From positions 930,001 through 994,000 of the forward strand of contig JAXLUK010000001.1 in NCBI GenBank assembly GCA_046329555.1: a stretch of 64,000 nt of DNA. The letters are read 5' to 3'. A program made the translations under genes and the position numbers. This stretch comes from UBA1941 sp046329555 (GTDB taxonomy: Bacteria; Bacteroidota; Bacteroidia; Chitinophagales; LD1). Shown here one piece after another: positions 37,075-44,875 of this stretch. Position 1 is the first letter of the stretch. Each line of letters begins with the position of its first letter. Below the pieces are notes generated by a model. It did no database searches and had not been told where the DNA came from. It saw only the letters and a list, made by a program, of their open reading frames with translations.

Positions 37075-37605
37075 TTAGGGTTTGAAATTGGGATCGGCGG
37101 CGCGCCGCTTGGCCTTCACCGCATTGTAAATACTGGAAATAGGATTGTAGTATTTTGCTTTTTCCTTGTGTTTGTACTTTGGCGCTTCAAAGCCGGGCAG
37201 AATCATGGTTTTGGGAATATCACGGCCGGTAACAAAGGCTTCTGCAAATTCTTGCCGGTTGCGGAACGGATATACGGTGATGGCCTTTAGCGAATAGATA
37301 TCAGGCACCAGCGATAAGCTAAAGGTGTATTTTTTTTCTGCCGGAATAGCCGATACCGGAATGATTTTCTGAATATAACCTACAGAGGAAAAACGGAGCG
37401 TATCACCCGGATAAACATAGAGTGTGAACTTACCTTCGCCATCGGTGGTAATGCCCTTACGTTGGTTCACAATCCAGATGTTGGCATAAGGAACGGCGGC
37501 ATCGGTTTTGATATCGATTACCTGACCCTTGATCATAAATTTTCCTTCGGTGTAATCGAAATTCAATTGAGCCTGGCACGGAATGCCGGTAAACCAGCAT
37601 GACAC
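37075..37605 (-). CDS. Secreted carboxypeptidase-regulatory-like domain protein (start uncertain)
   Basis: This protein of about 176 residues has a CarboxypepD_reg-like domain (MIKGQVIDIKTDAAVPYANI, then TDGEGKFTLYVYPGDTLRFS and VGYIQKIIPV) and a basic, Pro/Lys/Ala-rich C terminus. It resembles the 34769-35428 product in domain and tail. The only ordinary start codon is GTG at 37605, which falls in the middle of a signal peptide: in-frame codons before it read AFKHIKWLVLV, continuing into VSCWFTGIPCQAQ. The true start is probably upstream at a rare codon (CTG near 37650), unless there is a frameshift or sequence error. It is followed by a hydrolase gene in the same operon. Confidence 0.65.
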   Translation of the reverse strand: MSCWFTGIPCQAQLNFDYTEGKFMIKGQVIDIKTDAAVPYANIWIVNQRKGITTDGEGKFTLYVYPGDTLRFSSVGYIQKIIPVSAIPAEKKYTFSLSLVPDIYSLKAITVYPFRNRQEFAEAFVTGRDIPKTMILPGFEAPKYKHKEKAKYYNPISSIYNAVKAKRRAADPNFKP

Positions 37606-37710
37606 GACCAGGACTAGCCATTTGATATGTTTGAACGCAGTCAGTTGAACAAGAGTTTCGGTTGGAAAATTACGGCATTTTTAGTTAGCGGCCTGCGCTT
37701 CCGAAAATAA

Positions 37711-37739
37711 AAAACCCCGCGGCCTTCGCCCGGGGTTTT
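37711..37739 (-). terminator. Rho-independent terminator of rpsF-rpsR-rplI
   Basis: AAAACCCCG (37711-37719) and CGGGGTTTT (37731-37739) form a 9-bp stem around a GC-rich loop. Read on the minus strand it lies 25 bases past the rplI stop and ends in a T-run. It is symmetric enough to work in both directions. Confidence 0.8.
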
Positions 37740-37763
37740 ATACGTTGTAACGAAATTTAGCAA

Positions 37764-38213
37764 TTACTCAGCTACCACTTCGAAACCTACGGTTACTTTG
37801 TGGTCGCGTCCGATGCCGATTTCAGCAGTGTAGTTGCCCAAAGTTTTCACTTCGCCTTCAACGATGTGCACCTTGCGGCGGTCTACCTCAATCTGCGCTT
37901 CCTTGCGGATGGCTTCAGCTACGTGGTGAGAAGTAACGCTACCGAAGATTTTATCGGTAGTGCCCACTTTGGCACCAATAGTGAGTTTAATTCCAGAAAG
38001 GCGGCCTTTGATATCGTTGATCTGAGCAGCCATTTTTTCTTCACGCTTTTCTTTTCCACGCATAACATCAGCCAACAGCTTGCGATTCGTTTCGTTTGCT
38101 ACTACGGCCATGCCCTGTGGAATCAGATAGTTGAGTGCATAACCCGGACGAACTTTCACCAAGTCGTCGGCGTAGCCCAACTTTTCTACATCTTTCTTTA
38201 ATATGATTTCCAT
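37764..38213 (-). CDS. rplI: Ribosomal protein bL9
   Basis: This 149-residue protein of the large ribosomal subunit has the typical N-terminal domain (MEIILKKDVEKLGYADDLVKVRPGYALNYLIPQG), here cited by its ends: MEIILKKDVEKLG and GYALNYLIPQG. A long helix (about 45-75) and the C-terminal RNA-binding domain with GSVTSHHVAEAI follow. It is the last gene of the rpsF-rpsR-rplI operon and ends just before a strong hairpin terminator. Confidence 0.98.
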   Translation of the reverse strand: MEIILKKDVEKLGYADDLVKVRPGYALNYLIPQGMAVVANETNRKLLADVMRGKEKREEKMAAQINDIKGRLSGIKLTIGAKVGTTDKIFGSVTSHHVAEAIRKEAQIEVDRRKVHIVEGEVKTLGNYTAEIGIGRDHKVTVGFEVVAE

Positions 38214-38239
38214 GAGAATTTTCTTTTGGTGTGAAACAA

Positions 38240-38530
38240 TTATTTCAACAAATCGGCTACGTAAGGCAGCAGCGACAGGTGACGGGCACGTTTGATTGCC
38301 TGAGCCACTTTGCGCTGATACTTCAGTGAGTTACCGGTTAAACGGCGCGGATAAATTTTACCTTGTTCGTTGATGAAGTTCATCAAGTAATCGGGGTCTT
38401 TATAGTCGATATACTTAATGCCGTTCTTTTTGAAGCGGCAGTACTTCTTCTTAATCAAACCAATTTTCGGAGCGGTCAGAAAACGAATCTGGTCGCTGGC
38501 AGATGCTTTGTGTTTATTGTTGTTAGCCAT
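38240..38530 (-). CDS. rpsR: Ribosomal protein bS18
   Basis: This 96-residue small-subunit protein contains the bS18 core IKYIDYKDPDYLMNFINEQG and RLTGNSLKYQRKVAQAIKRA. It binds next to bS6 on the ribosome, and the genes are adjacent here (3 bp after rpsF). No zinc-ribbon Cys pair is seen; the CRFKK at residue 31 has a single Cys. Confidence 0.98.
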   Translation of the reverse strand: MANNNKHKASASDQIRFLTAPKIGLIKKKYCRFKKNGIKYIDYKDPDYLMNFINEQGKIYPRRLTGNSLKYQRKVAQAIKRARHLSLLPYVADLLK

Positions 38531-38533
38531 CGT

Positions 38534-38911
38534 TTAAACCTCCTCTGCAACTTTTGGTGAAGTAACTTTTTTGCCGCGGCCTACTTTGCCTGCGCGCTTA
38601 TCGTCGTTGTACTTAACAGCGTACTTATCTAAGCGTACGGTTAAGAAACGAAGAATAGATTCATCGCGGCGGTACGCGATTTCGAGTGTAGCGATGGCTT
38701 TAGCCGGCGCTTTGAACTCGATGAGGTGGTAGATACCCGTAGTCTTTTTCTGGATTGGGTACCGTAAATTTTTCAATCCCCAGTGTTCCTGGTGGATGAT
38801 CTCTGCCCCCTGGCTTTTCAGCATCTCCACATACGCGTTGATGCTTTTCTTGGCTTCGTCTTCCGACAAAACCGGGGTCAGGATGAACGTAGTTTCATAC
38901 TGTCCTTGCAT
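38534..38911 (-). CDS. rpsF: Ribosomal protein bS6
   Basis: This 125-residue small-subunit protein begins MQGQYETTFILTPVLSEDEA and contains LKNLRYPIQKKTTGIYHLIE and the bS18-binding face. An in-frame ATG at 38923 adds MQRD; I prefer 38911 because family members start close to YETTFIL. The Lys-rich tail is not conserved. It is the first gene of the bS6-bS18-bL9 operon, preceded by a good Bacteroidota promoter. Confidence 0.97.
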   Translation of the reverse strand: MQGQYETTFILTPVLSEDEAKKSINAYVEMLKSQGAEIIHQEHWGLKNLRYPIQKKTTGIYHLIEFKAPAKAIATLEIAYRRDESILRFLTVRLDKYAVKYNDDKRAGKVGRGKKVTSPKVAEEV

Positions 38912-38946
38912 GTCTCTCTGCATTTAAATTGTTAAAAAATGGGGCG

Positions 38947-38977
38947 TAAAGATAGAAAACTTCTGATAACGGGCAAA
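38947..38977 (-). promoter_or_regulatory. Promoter of the rpsF operon
   Basis: On the minus strand TTTG (38977-38974) is followed after 19 bases by TATCTTTA (38954-38947). That is the Bacteroidota -33/-7 arrangement with one mismatch in the -7 box. It lies about 35-45 bases upstream of the rpsF ATG. Confidence 0.65.
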
Positions 38978-39045
38978 GGAATTACTTACTTTCTGATGAT
39001 CAGCAGTTTATCTGTGCAGCAGTGCGGGCAGGTCCGGGGTTTTCC

Positions 39046-39076
39046 GTTGTGGTTTTGCGCGCACCTGCTAATTTCG
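39046..39076 (+). promoter_or_regulatory. Putative promoter of recF with almost no leader
   Basis: TTG (39046-39048) and TAATTTCG (39069-39076) are 20 bases apart. The -7 box ends four bases before the recF ATG at 39081, so transcription would start at or within a base or two of the start codon. Confidence 0.5.
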
Positions 39077-39080
39077 CCGC

Positions 39081-40163
39081 ATGTTTTTGCGCCAGCTGCG
39101 GCTGCTCAATTTTAAGAACCACTCGCTGGCCGAATATCAGTTCAGCAAGCCCTTGAATTGCTTCATCGGGCGCAATGGGGCTGGCAAAACCAACCTGCTG
39201 GATGCCATTCACTATCTGGGTCTAACGAAAAGTTTCCTGAATCATATCGACCAGCAGTTGATTTGCTTTGGAACGGGATTTTTCAGGCTGGAAGCCAGAA
39301 TTACTGATGCGCCTAATACCCATCAACTGGTCATAAAAGTACAGCAACCCCGCCGAAAAGAGTTTACCGTTGACGACCTTACTTACAAGAAACTCAGCGA
39401 TCATATTGGTAAATTCCCGGTAGTGGCCATTAGTCCTGACGACAGCGCCCTCATTCAGGGTCCGGGCGAGGAGCGCCGCCGTTTTCTGGATAACACCTTA
39501 TCGCAAACCAATCATACCTACCTAGAACAACTGATGATGTATCATAAGGTATTGGAGCAGCGCAACGCCTATCTGAAGCAAGTGGCATTGAGCGGCGTAC
39601 CTGATGAGATTTTACTGGAGCAATATGACGACCAGCTAGCTGCCAGCGGCGAGCCGGTGTTTCTATCGAGGTCGGCTGCAGTGGCCATACTCAACCAACT
39701 TTTTCATGCGTATTATCAGTTGCTGGCTCCGGCCGGGGAAAGTGTTGATTTCACGTATTCCAGTGATTTGCATCAGGGCGATTTGCGCATGTTGTTGCGC
39801 GGCCAGCGTAAAAAGGACCTGGCACTGGAGCGCACCGCTACCGGCATTCACCGCGATGATTTGGAGTTTTCTATAGGCCGCGAGCGGATTCGCAAATTTG
39901 GTTCTCAGGGGCAGCAGAAGTCGTTCATTCTGGCGCTGAAACTGGCGCAATGCCGATACATCGCCGAACAAACCGGGCGCGCTCCCTTTCTGATGATTGA
40001 CGATTTATTTGACAAGCTGGATCAACACAGAAGTGGCGCACTGCTCGACATTTTAACCAGCGGACAATTCCCGCAGGTGTTTATTACCGACACCTCCGCA
40101 CCCCACATCCACGAGGCGCTGAAGGGAAAAGAAGACCTGTATGAAATTTTTCAGCTAAATTAG
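39081..40163 (+). CDS. recF: DNA replication/repair protein RecF
   Basis: This 360-residue SMC/ABC-type ATPase loads RecA at gaps with RecO and RecR. Walker A is GRNGAGKT (residues 30-37), followed by the family segment SPDDSALIQGPGEERRRFLD. The ABC signature region is KFGSQGQQKSFILALKLAQ, and Walker B is FLMIDDLFDKLD. The length is normal. It is followed 11 bp later by a dciA-like gene; in many bacteria recF is near dnaA, dnaN and gyrB, none of which are here. It is divergent from the rpsF operon. Confidence 0.97.
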   Translation: MFLRQLRLLNFKNHSLAEYQFSKPLNCFIGRNGAGKTNLLDAIHYLGLTKSFLNHIDQQLICFGTGFFRLEARITDAPNTHQLVIKVQQPRRKEFTVDDLTYKKLSDHIGKFPVVAISPDDSALIQGPGEERRRFLDNTLSQTNHTYLEQLMMYHKVLEQRNAYLKQVALSGVPDEILLEQYDDQLAASGEPVFLSRSAAVAILNQLFHAYYQLLAPAGESVDFTYSSDLHQGDLRMLLRGQRKKDLALERTATGIHRDDLEFSIGRERIRKFGSQGQQKSFILALKLAQCRYIAEQTGRAPFLMIDDLFDKLDQHRSGALLDILTSGQFPQVFITDTSAPHIHEALKGKEDLYEIFQLN

Positions 40164-40174
40164 TTGCCCTCTTT

Positions 40175-40462
40175 ATGAGCCATAATCAGGTAACATTAAG
40201 TGAAGCCATTGATGCTTTTTTAAGAAACCCCCGAATCAGGGCGGGTGTAGATGAAGCGCGGGTGAAACAATTGTGGGCGCAATTGATGGGACCGGCTATT
40301 GCCCGGTATACTACTGATATTCAGTTGCACCGCGAGCGACTCACCCTCACCATCAGCTCGGCGCCATTGAAAAATGAATTATTCTATTCAAGAGAAAAAA
40401 TAAAGGAACTATTTAACCGCGAACTGGGCCATGAAGCCATCAAACAGGTTCAAGTTCAATAA
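40175..40462 (+). CDS. DciA-like protein (DUF721)
   Basis: This 95-residue protein matches the DUF721/DciA pattern: a short helical N terminus (VTLSEAIDAFLRN), WAQLMGPAIARYTTDIQLHR, and LTLTISSAPLKNELFYSREKI leading to a basic end. DciA loads the replicative helicase in bacteria without DnaC. Its position directly after recF is common in other phyla and supports the call. The 3' end overlaps an upstream ATG of the next frame, but the real next start is at 40473. Confidence 0.85.
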   Translation: MSHNQVTLSEAIDAFLRNPRIRAGVDEARVKQLWAQLMGPAIARYTTDIQLHRERLTLTISSAPLKNELFYSREKIKELFNRELGHEAIKQVQVQ

Positions 40463-40472
40463 CGGAATTGCT

Positions 40473-41228
40473 ATGAGAAATTATTTTACCGCTTTAATAA
40501 TCGTTCTGTTGGGTCTGGGTGCCGGTGATTTACAGGCTACACCCCGCGAGCATCGCGAAATGCGCTTCTTAGTTGTCAATAGCATGCGTATTAAAGATGT
40601 GGCCGCTGCTTTTCATACCGATGCCCGTGCGCTGGCTTCGGCTAATCATATGCGCAAAAGGCAAGTAGCCTATCCAGGAAAAGAATTGCGGATTCCGGTT
40701 TGGCTGAAGAAGAAAGCGAGCGGTAACGAGGGCAAAGAATCGCGCGAGTTTTCACTATCAGATTACGAAATCAATCGCGATTCAGTGGAATACGCCGTTT
40801 TTGATGATTTTTTGTGGATTAATCAGATTGAACGCGATACGGTGCGAAGAACACAAATTGGCAAGCAAATAAAGACCATTGATCGACAGATTGCCAACAA
40901 CTATTCCAAATTAGATTCTATCGAAAACAGCAAGGATGGCATTGAATACGATCCATCAAAGGATACAGACAACCGTTTGGCCATTCAGAAAATGATGGCG
41001 GCCCGTAATAAGTTTCAGGGCATTGAAGCCCTACATGCGGAGAACGACAAATTGCTAGCGCAGAAAAATCAATTGATGGCAGAACGATCAAAAATCAATG
41101 ACCGAATTCTGCAGTTTGAAGCCCTGGTTGAAAATGCTGCTTACGAAGCGGCGCATCCCAATCACAGTGCGGCTACTTTCCAGTTGAACGAACCTGCTGA
41201 CCGATACTCAACGCCCTCTAAAAATTGA
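40473..41228 (+). CDS. LysM-domain secreted protein
   Basis: This 251-residue protein has a signal peptide (MRNYFTALIIVLLGLGAGDLQA) and one LysM domain near residues 32-77 (VVNSMRIKDVAAAFHTDARA, PGKELRIPVWL). The rest is charged and coiled-coil-like (QIGKQIKTIDRQIANNYSKL). LysM binds the glycan backbone of peptidoglycan. I chose ATG 40473, at the start of the signal peptide; an ATG at 40431 overlaps the dciA-like gene. It shares motifs (QLVENA-like LVENAAY and LVENAPF) with the next protein, so the two are related. Confidence 0.8.
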   Translation: MRNYFTALIIVLLGLGAGDLQATPREHREMRFLVVNSMRIKDVAAAFHTDARALASANHMRKRQVAYPGKELRIPVWLKKKASGNEGKESREFSLSDYEINRDSVEYAVFDDFLWINQIERDTVRRTQIGKQIKTIDRQIANNYSKLDSIENSKDGIEYDPSKDTDNRLAIQKMMAARNKFQGIEALHAENDKLLAQKNQLMAERSKINDRILQFEALVENAAYEAAHPNHSAATFQLNEPADRYSTPSKN

Positions 41229-41230
41229 TA

Positions 41231-43954
41231 ATGAAAAAGGCGGTCTTACTTGCTTTAGGGGTGAGTTGGCTCGCCATTTCAGGTTGGGCGCGTGCCAGTG
41301 GTCATCAGCCGAGTAAAAAAAGTGATGGCCGTGTGCCTGTAGAGGTGATGGTTAAACGTGCAGATTGGTTAAATAACATCGCCGACCGTTTCCATACTAC
41401 GCCATCAGATATCATTAAGTTAAGTCATCTTAAAACTGGCACGCGGCATATCTATCCGGGGAAAGTTCTGCGCATTCCGATGCACGTTAAAGAACTAGCC
41501 TGGGATCCGGCGAAAGAAGAGCTAAACGCCAGAATACCAAAAGAAGCACAACGACCTGAACCCGATATCTATCCTGATTTTTCTTTTTACGACAGCATAG
41601 TTCCCGATGATTTTCTTTTTCGGGTAGATATTATCGCAGATTCTGTGCATTACGAACGGCTCACACGGTACGCCCCAAAAGTGAAGCAGAAAATTGCTGT
41701 TTTAGAATATCTGCTGGATTCGATTAAAAAAGCAGATTTCAGTTTCAACTACGATTCCTCTAACATGAATTCATTGTTAGATAGAATGAAAATGGCGCGA
41801 GATCAATATTATAATCAAGGCCCGCTGGGTAAAAAAATTGACAGCCTCCGTTCACTTAATGAATGGGTCAGTCAAAAGGCGAATGTTTTGCGAAACGACC
41901 GCATGTCGTATGAACAATTAGTGGAGAATGCGCCATTCGCTGAATCACAGGGTGAAAAGGCGTACAAGAAAAGTCGGGTGAATCAGTGGGGTGATCAGTG
42001 GTCGTATGAAGCCTGGTATTCGCGCTGGAATTATTTACGCAAAATTGGAAAAAATAAGTTGCCTGTTCCCGTAGAACCGCCGAGTAAAAATCTGCATCGC
42101 GATACGGTGATTATTACGCCTACCAAAGAAGTTATTGCTGTAGTACCTAAAAGTACAACGCCACCCAACGAAAACAATTCTGAAACAGATTCGGTATTAC
42201 AGCGTCTGGCGCAAATTGCCTCAGGCGAATCCCCTTCTGGTTCGGCAGATACAGCAAAAGCGCAAACTGCCCGGCCATCTCTACCACAAGGGTCAGAAAA
42301 AAATCAGTTAACCATCCATAACACCGGACAATCTAACCTTGGTAATGACACCGCTACGCAAGTGAGCGCAGCCACCATATCTACCAAAACGAATCAACAA
42401 GCTAAGCCAGTAGTTACTGTTAAAGATACGGTTTCTGCAGTCCGTTCATCTTCAATAAATAGTTCGAAACCTGATAAAAAAAACACCTCGGTTGAAGCCA
42501 GTTTGGATAGCCATGCCGCCAATTCAGCAACCACAGCCAACCGTACTGCTCCCCAAACCAGGAGAGATAATCAAAAGACACCAGACACGTCCAACAAAAA
42601 TTCAATTCGCCTGGTTGAAGAAAAACATGCTTCTGAAAATGACCTCGCCGACACCTCCGCTGCTAAAGCAAACAATCCTATTGATCATCAGAAAACTGAA
42701 ATCCACCATAACAAAAACAATCTTCGAAATGGTGACCATCGATTAACTAAACAGGGCGACAGTACTTCCGCGAATTCTGAAAAGAATACAAATACCAGCA
42801 CGATTCAACCACAGCAACCAACCACAGATAGCAGTAAAACAGAAATCACGGCCGAACGTGCCAATGCCAAAAATAACATTCACCCAAAAGGAGATCAGGA
42901 AACTGCTTCAGGTGAAAATGTTAACCAGCATTCTGAAACCAGCGGGGCCTCCTCAACCGATGCGGCATCAAAACAAACAACACCATCTGTAACAACATCA
43001 ATAGATACGGCCATTGTTCAGACCATTGATTCAAATAGTTACTTCTACCATCGCGATTCATCAGATTATGCTGAAAATCGGGTGAGGTTAGATCGATTAC
43101 GCGATTCGATGAGTCGTGGTTTGAATACCGATGTGGTTGATACAGCCGCATTGCGCACACCCGTGCGCGTTAGCGAAGATCCGCTGAATTCCTACAAAAC
43201 TGATTCCAATTTTGTGATTAAAACGGTTGTCATTAAAGATATCCCGGTTGTAGCGTACAAGAATATTCCCAAATACCTGATACCGGTAGACAGTATCAGC
43301 AAGATCAAGGCGGAGTTTTACATGATTAGAGCACGTAGTGCCCTGGAGCGTGGTGATTTTAAAGAAGGCGAAAAGCACCTGCGAAAAAGTTTGGAACTGA
43401 ACCCGAATAGCGCCGCTGCCTGGATGTTACATGGTGATTTGTATCTCACCACAGGCTCAGCAGAAAAAGCGTTGAAAGATTATGTCATTTCTGCCGCCAT
43501 CGATTCTACAAATCCGAAGGTTTATTACAACATGGCGCTCTTATTCATCAAAGCTAATGATGATGAAAAAGGATTCCGTTATTTATCAAAAGCTATCGAC
43601 AATAATGAAAAATACCTGATGGCGTACATGGGTCGCGCTGCGTTGCTAATGAAGCAGCGCGATTATGCTGGCGCGATAGAAGACTACGACCATGTACTTT
43701 CTATCAATAAATATTACACACCTGCAATGAAAGAAAGGGGATTGGCAAAAATGGAAGCGCATCGCTTTGCTGAAGCCGTGAAAGATTTTGACGCCTATCT
43801 TGAAATTGAAGATCCTAACGGCTATATCTTATATCAGCGCGGTATTGCCAAATGTTATTCTAAAAATTTACTACAGGGCTGCCTTGATTTTTCTACTGCA
43901 TTAGAGTTAGGATTTAAGGATGCCCAAGAGGCCATTCATCATTTCTGCGAATAG
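41231..43954 (+). CDS. LysM / disordered linker / TPR envelope protein
   Basis: This 907-residue exported protein has four regions. A signal peptide (MKKAVLLALGVSWLAISGWARA) comes first, then a LysM domain at about 40-87 (VKRADWLNNIADRFHTTPSD, YPGKVLRIPM). A helical region like that of the preceding protein follows to about 270. About 330 residues of low-complexity Asn/Ser/Thr/Gln/Lys-rich linker (roughly 290-615) separate it from four or more TPR units at the C terminus (KEGEKHLRKSLELNPNSAA, GAIEDYDHVLSIN). It probably tethers a protein-protein interaction module to peptidoglycan. The ATG at 41231 is better than the TTG at 41225. It forms an operon with the previous LysM gene. Confidence 0.8.
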   Translation: MKKAVLLALGVSWLAISGWARASGHQPSKKSDGRVPVEVMVKRADWLNNIADRFHTTPSDIIKLSHLKTGTRHIYPGKVLRIPMHVKELAWDPAKEELNARIPKEAQRPEPDIYPDFSFYDSIVPDDFLFRVDIIADSVHYERLTRYAPKVKQKIAVLEYLLDSIKKADFSFNYDSSNMNSLLDRMKMARDQYYNQGPLGKKIDSLRSLNEWVSQKANVLRNDRMSYEQLVENAPFAESQGEKAYKKSRVNQWGDQWSYEAWYSRWNYLRKIGKNKLPVPVEPPSKNLHRDTVIITPTKEVIAVVPKSTTPPNENNSETDSVLQRLAQIASGESPSGSADTAKAQTARPSLPQGSEKNQLTIHNTGQSNLGNDTATQVSAATISTKTNQQAKPVVTVKDTVSAVRSSSINSSKPDKKNTSVEASLDSHAANSATTANRTAPQTRRDNQKTPDTSNKNSIRLVEEKHASENDLADTSAAKANNPIDHQKTEIHHNKNNLRNGDHRLTKQGDSTSANSEKNTNTSTIQPQQPTTDSSKTEITAERANAKNNIHPKGDQETASGENVNQHSETSGASSTDAASKQTTPSVTTSIDTAIVQTIDSNSYFYHRDSSDYAENRVRLDRLRDSMSRGLNTDVVDTAALRTPVRVSEDPLNSYKTDSNFVIKTVVIKDIPVVAYKNIPKYLIPVDSISKIKAEFYMIRARSALERGDFKEGEKHLRKSLELNPNSAAAWMLHGDLYLTTGSAEKALKDYVISAAIDSTNPKVYYNMALLFIKANDDEKGFRYLSKAIDNNEKYLMAYMGRAALLMKQRDYAGAIEDYDHVLSINKYYTPAMKERGLAKMEAHRFAEAVKDFDAYLEIEDPNGYILYQRGIAKCYSKNLLQGCLDFSTALELGFKDAQEAIHHFCE

Positions 43955-44005
43955 CCGTTGAAACATTTTATTTGATTTATCCGATTACAATTCTTTTTTT
44001 GTTCT

Positions 44006-44875
44006 ATGTCAACTCCAAAAGGCAAACTCATTCCGGTAGGCGGCGCTGAAGATAAGGGCACCGATCTGGAGCAAGGGATTATCCAACGCAACAACCTCAA
44101 TTTTTTTGAACTTGGCATTCTTCGCAGGGTGGTAGAAACTGTGGGTGGCAATGATGCGCGCATTGAAGTAGTGACCACCGCTTCTTCTATACCCGATGAA
44201 GTAGGTCAGAACTACCTGGATGCTTTTGGAAAAATTGGTTGTAAGAACATCGGTCACCTGCGCTTGCGCAACCGGCACGATGCGCTTTTACCAGAAGTAT
44301 TAGACCGCATCCGCACTTGTGATGCGGTGATGTTCTCCGGAGGAAATCAGTTACGGCTTACGGCCACTTTCGGCGGAACCGAATTTCTGGATATCATCAA
44401 GCGGCGCTATGAGCAGGAAGCGTTTGTTATTGCAGGCACCAGCGCTGGTGCTATGGCCATGTCGAACACCATGATTTACGAAGGCAATGCGGCCAATGCG
44501 CATTTAAAAGGACAAGTAAAAATTACTACCGGACTGGCTTTCATTCAGGATGTAATTATTGATTCGCATTTTGATAAGCGCGGGCGGTTTGGCCGTTTGG
44601 CTCAGGCAGTGGCAGCAAATCCTTCTGCGCTGGGCATTGGTTTGGGAGAAGATACTGGTGTGATTATATCAAACGGAGGAGAAATGGAAACTATTGGCTC
44701 TGGTGCCGTAACCATCATTGACGGTCATGGTATCAGGCACAACAATATAGCCGATATTGAGGACGGCTCGCCCATTTCCATTGAGGGTTTATTAGTTCAT
44801 CTGATGGAAAAAGGAAATCGTTTTAATTGTAAAACGCGGGTATTTGAAGCCGCCAATGTGAATGTAGTTGACTAA
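44006..44875 (+). CDS. cphB: Cyanophycinase
   Basis: This 289-residue serine peptidase family S51 enzyme cuts cyanophycin (multi-L-arginyl-poly-L-aspartate) to beta-Asp-Arg. The nucleophile is Ser146 in VIAGTSAGAMAMS. Other family blocks are LIPVGGAEDKG, MFSGGNQLRL and DSHFDKRGRFGRL. The length is typical. Cyanophycin synthetase is not in the window, so the enzyme may degrade scavenged polymer or work with distant cphA genes. Its stop overlaps the rlmD start by one base. Confidence 0.93.
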   Translation: MSTPKGKLIPVGGAEDKGTDLEQGIIQRNNLNFFELGILRRVVETVGGNDARIEVVTTASSIPDEVGQNYLDAFGKIGCKNIGHLRLRNRHDALLPEVLDRIRTCDAVMFSGGNQLRLTATFGGTEFLDIIKRRYEQEAFVIAGTSAGAMAMSNTMIYEGNAANAHLKGQVKITTGLAFIQDVIIDSHFDKRGRFGRLAQAVAANPSALGIGLGEDTGVIISNGGEMETIGSGAVTIIDGHGIRHNNIADIEDGSPISIEGLLVHLMEKGNRFNCKTRVFEAANVNVVD

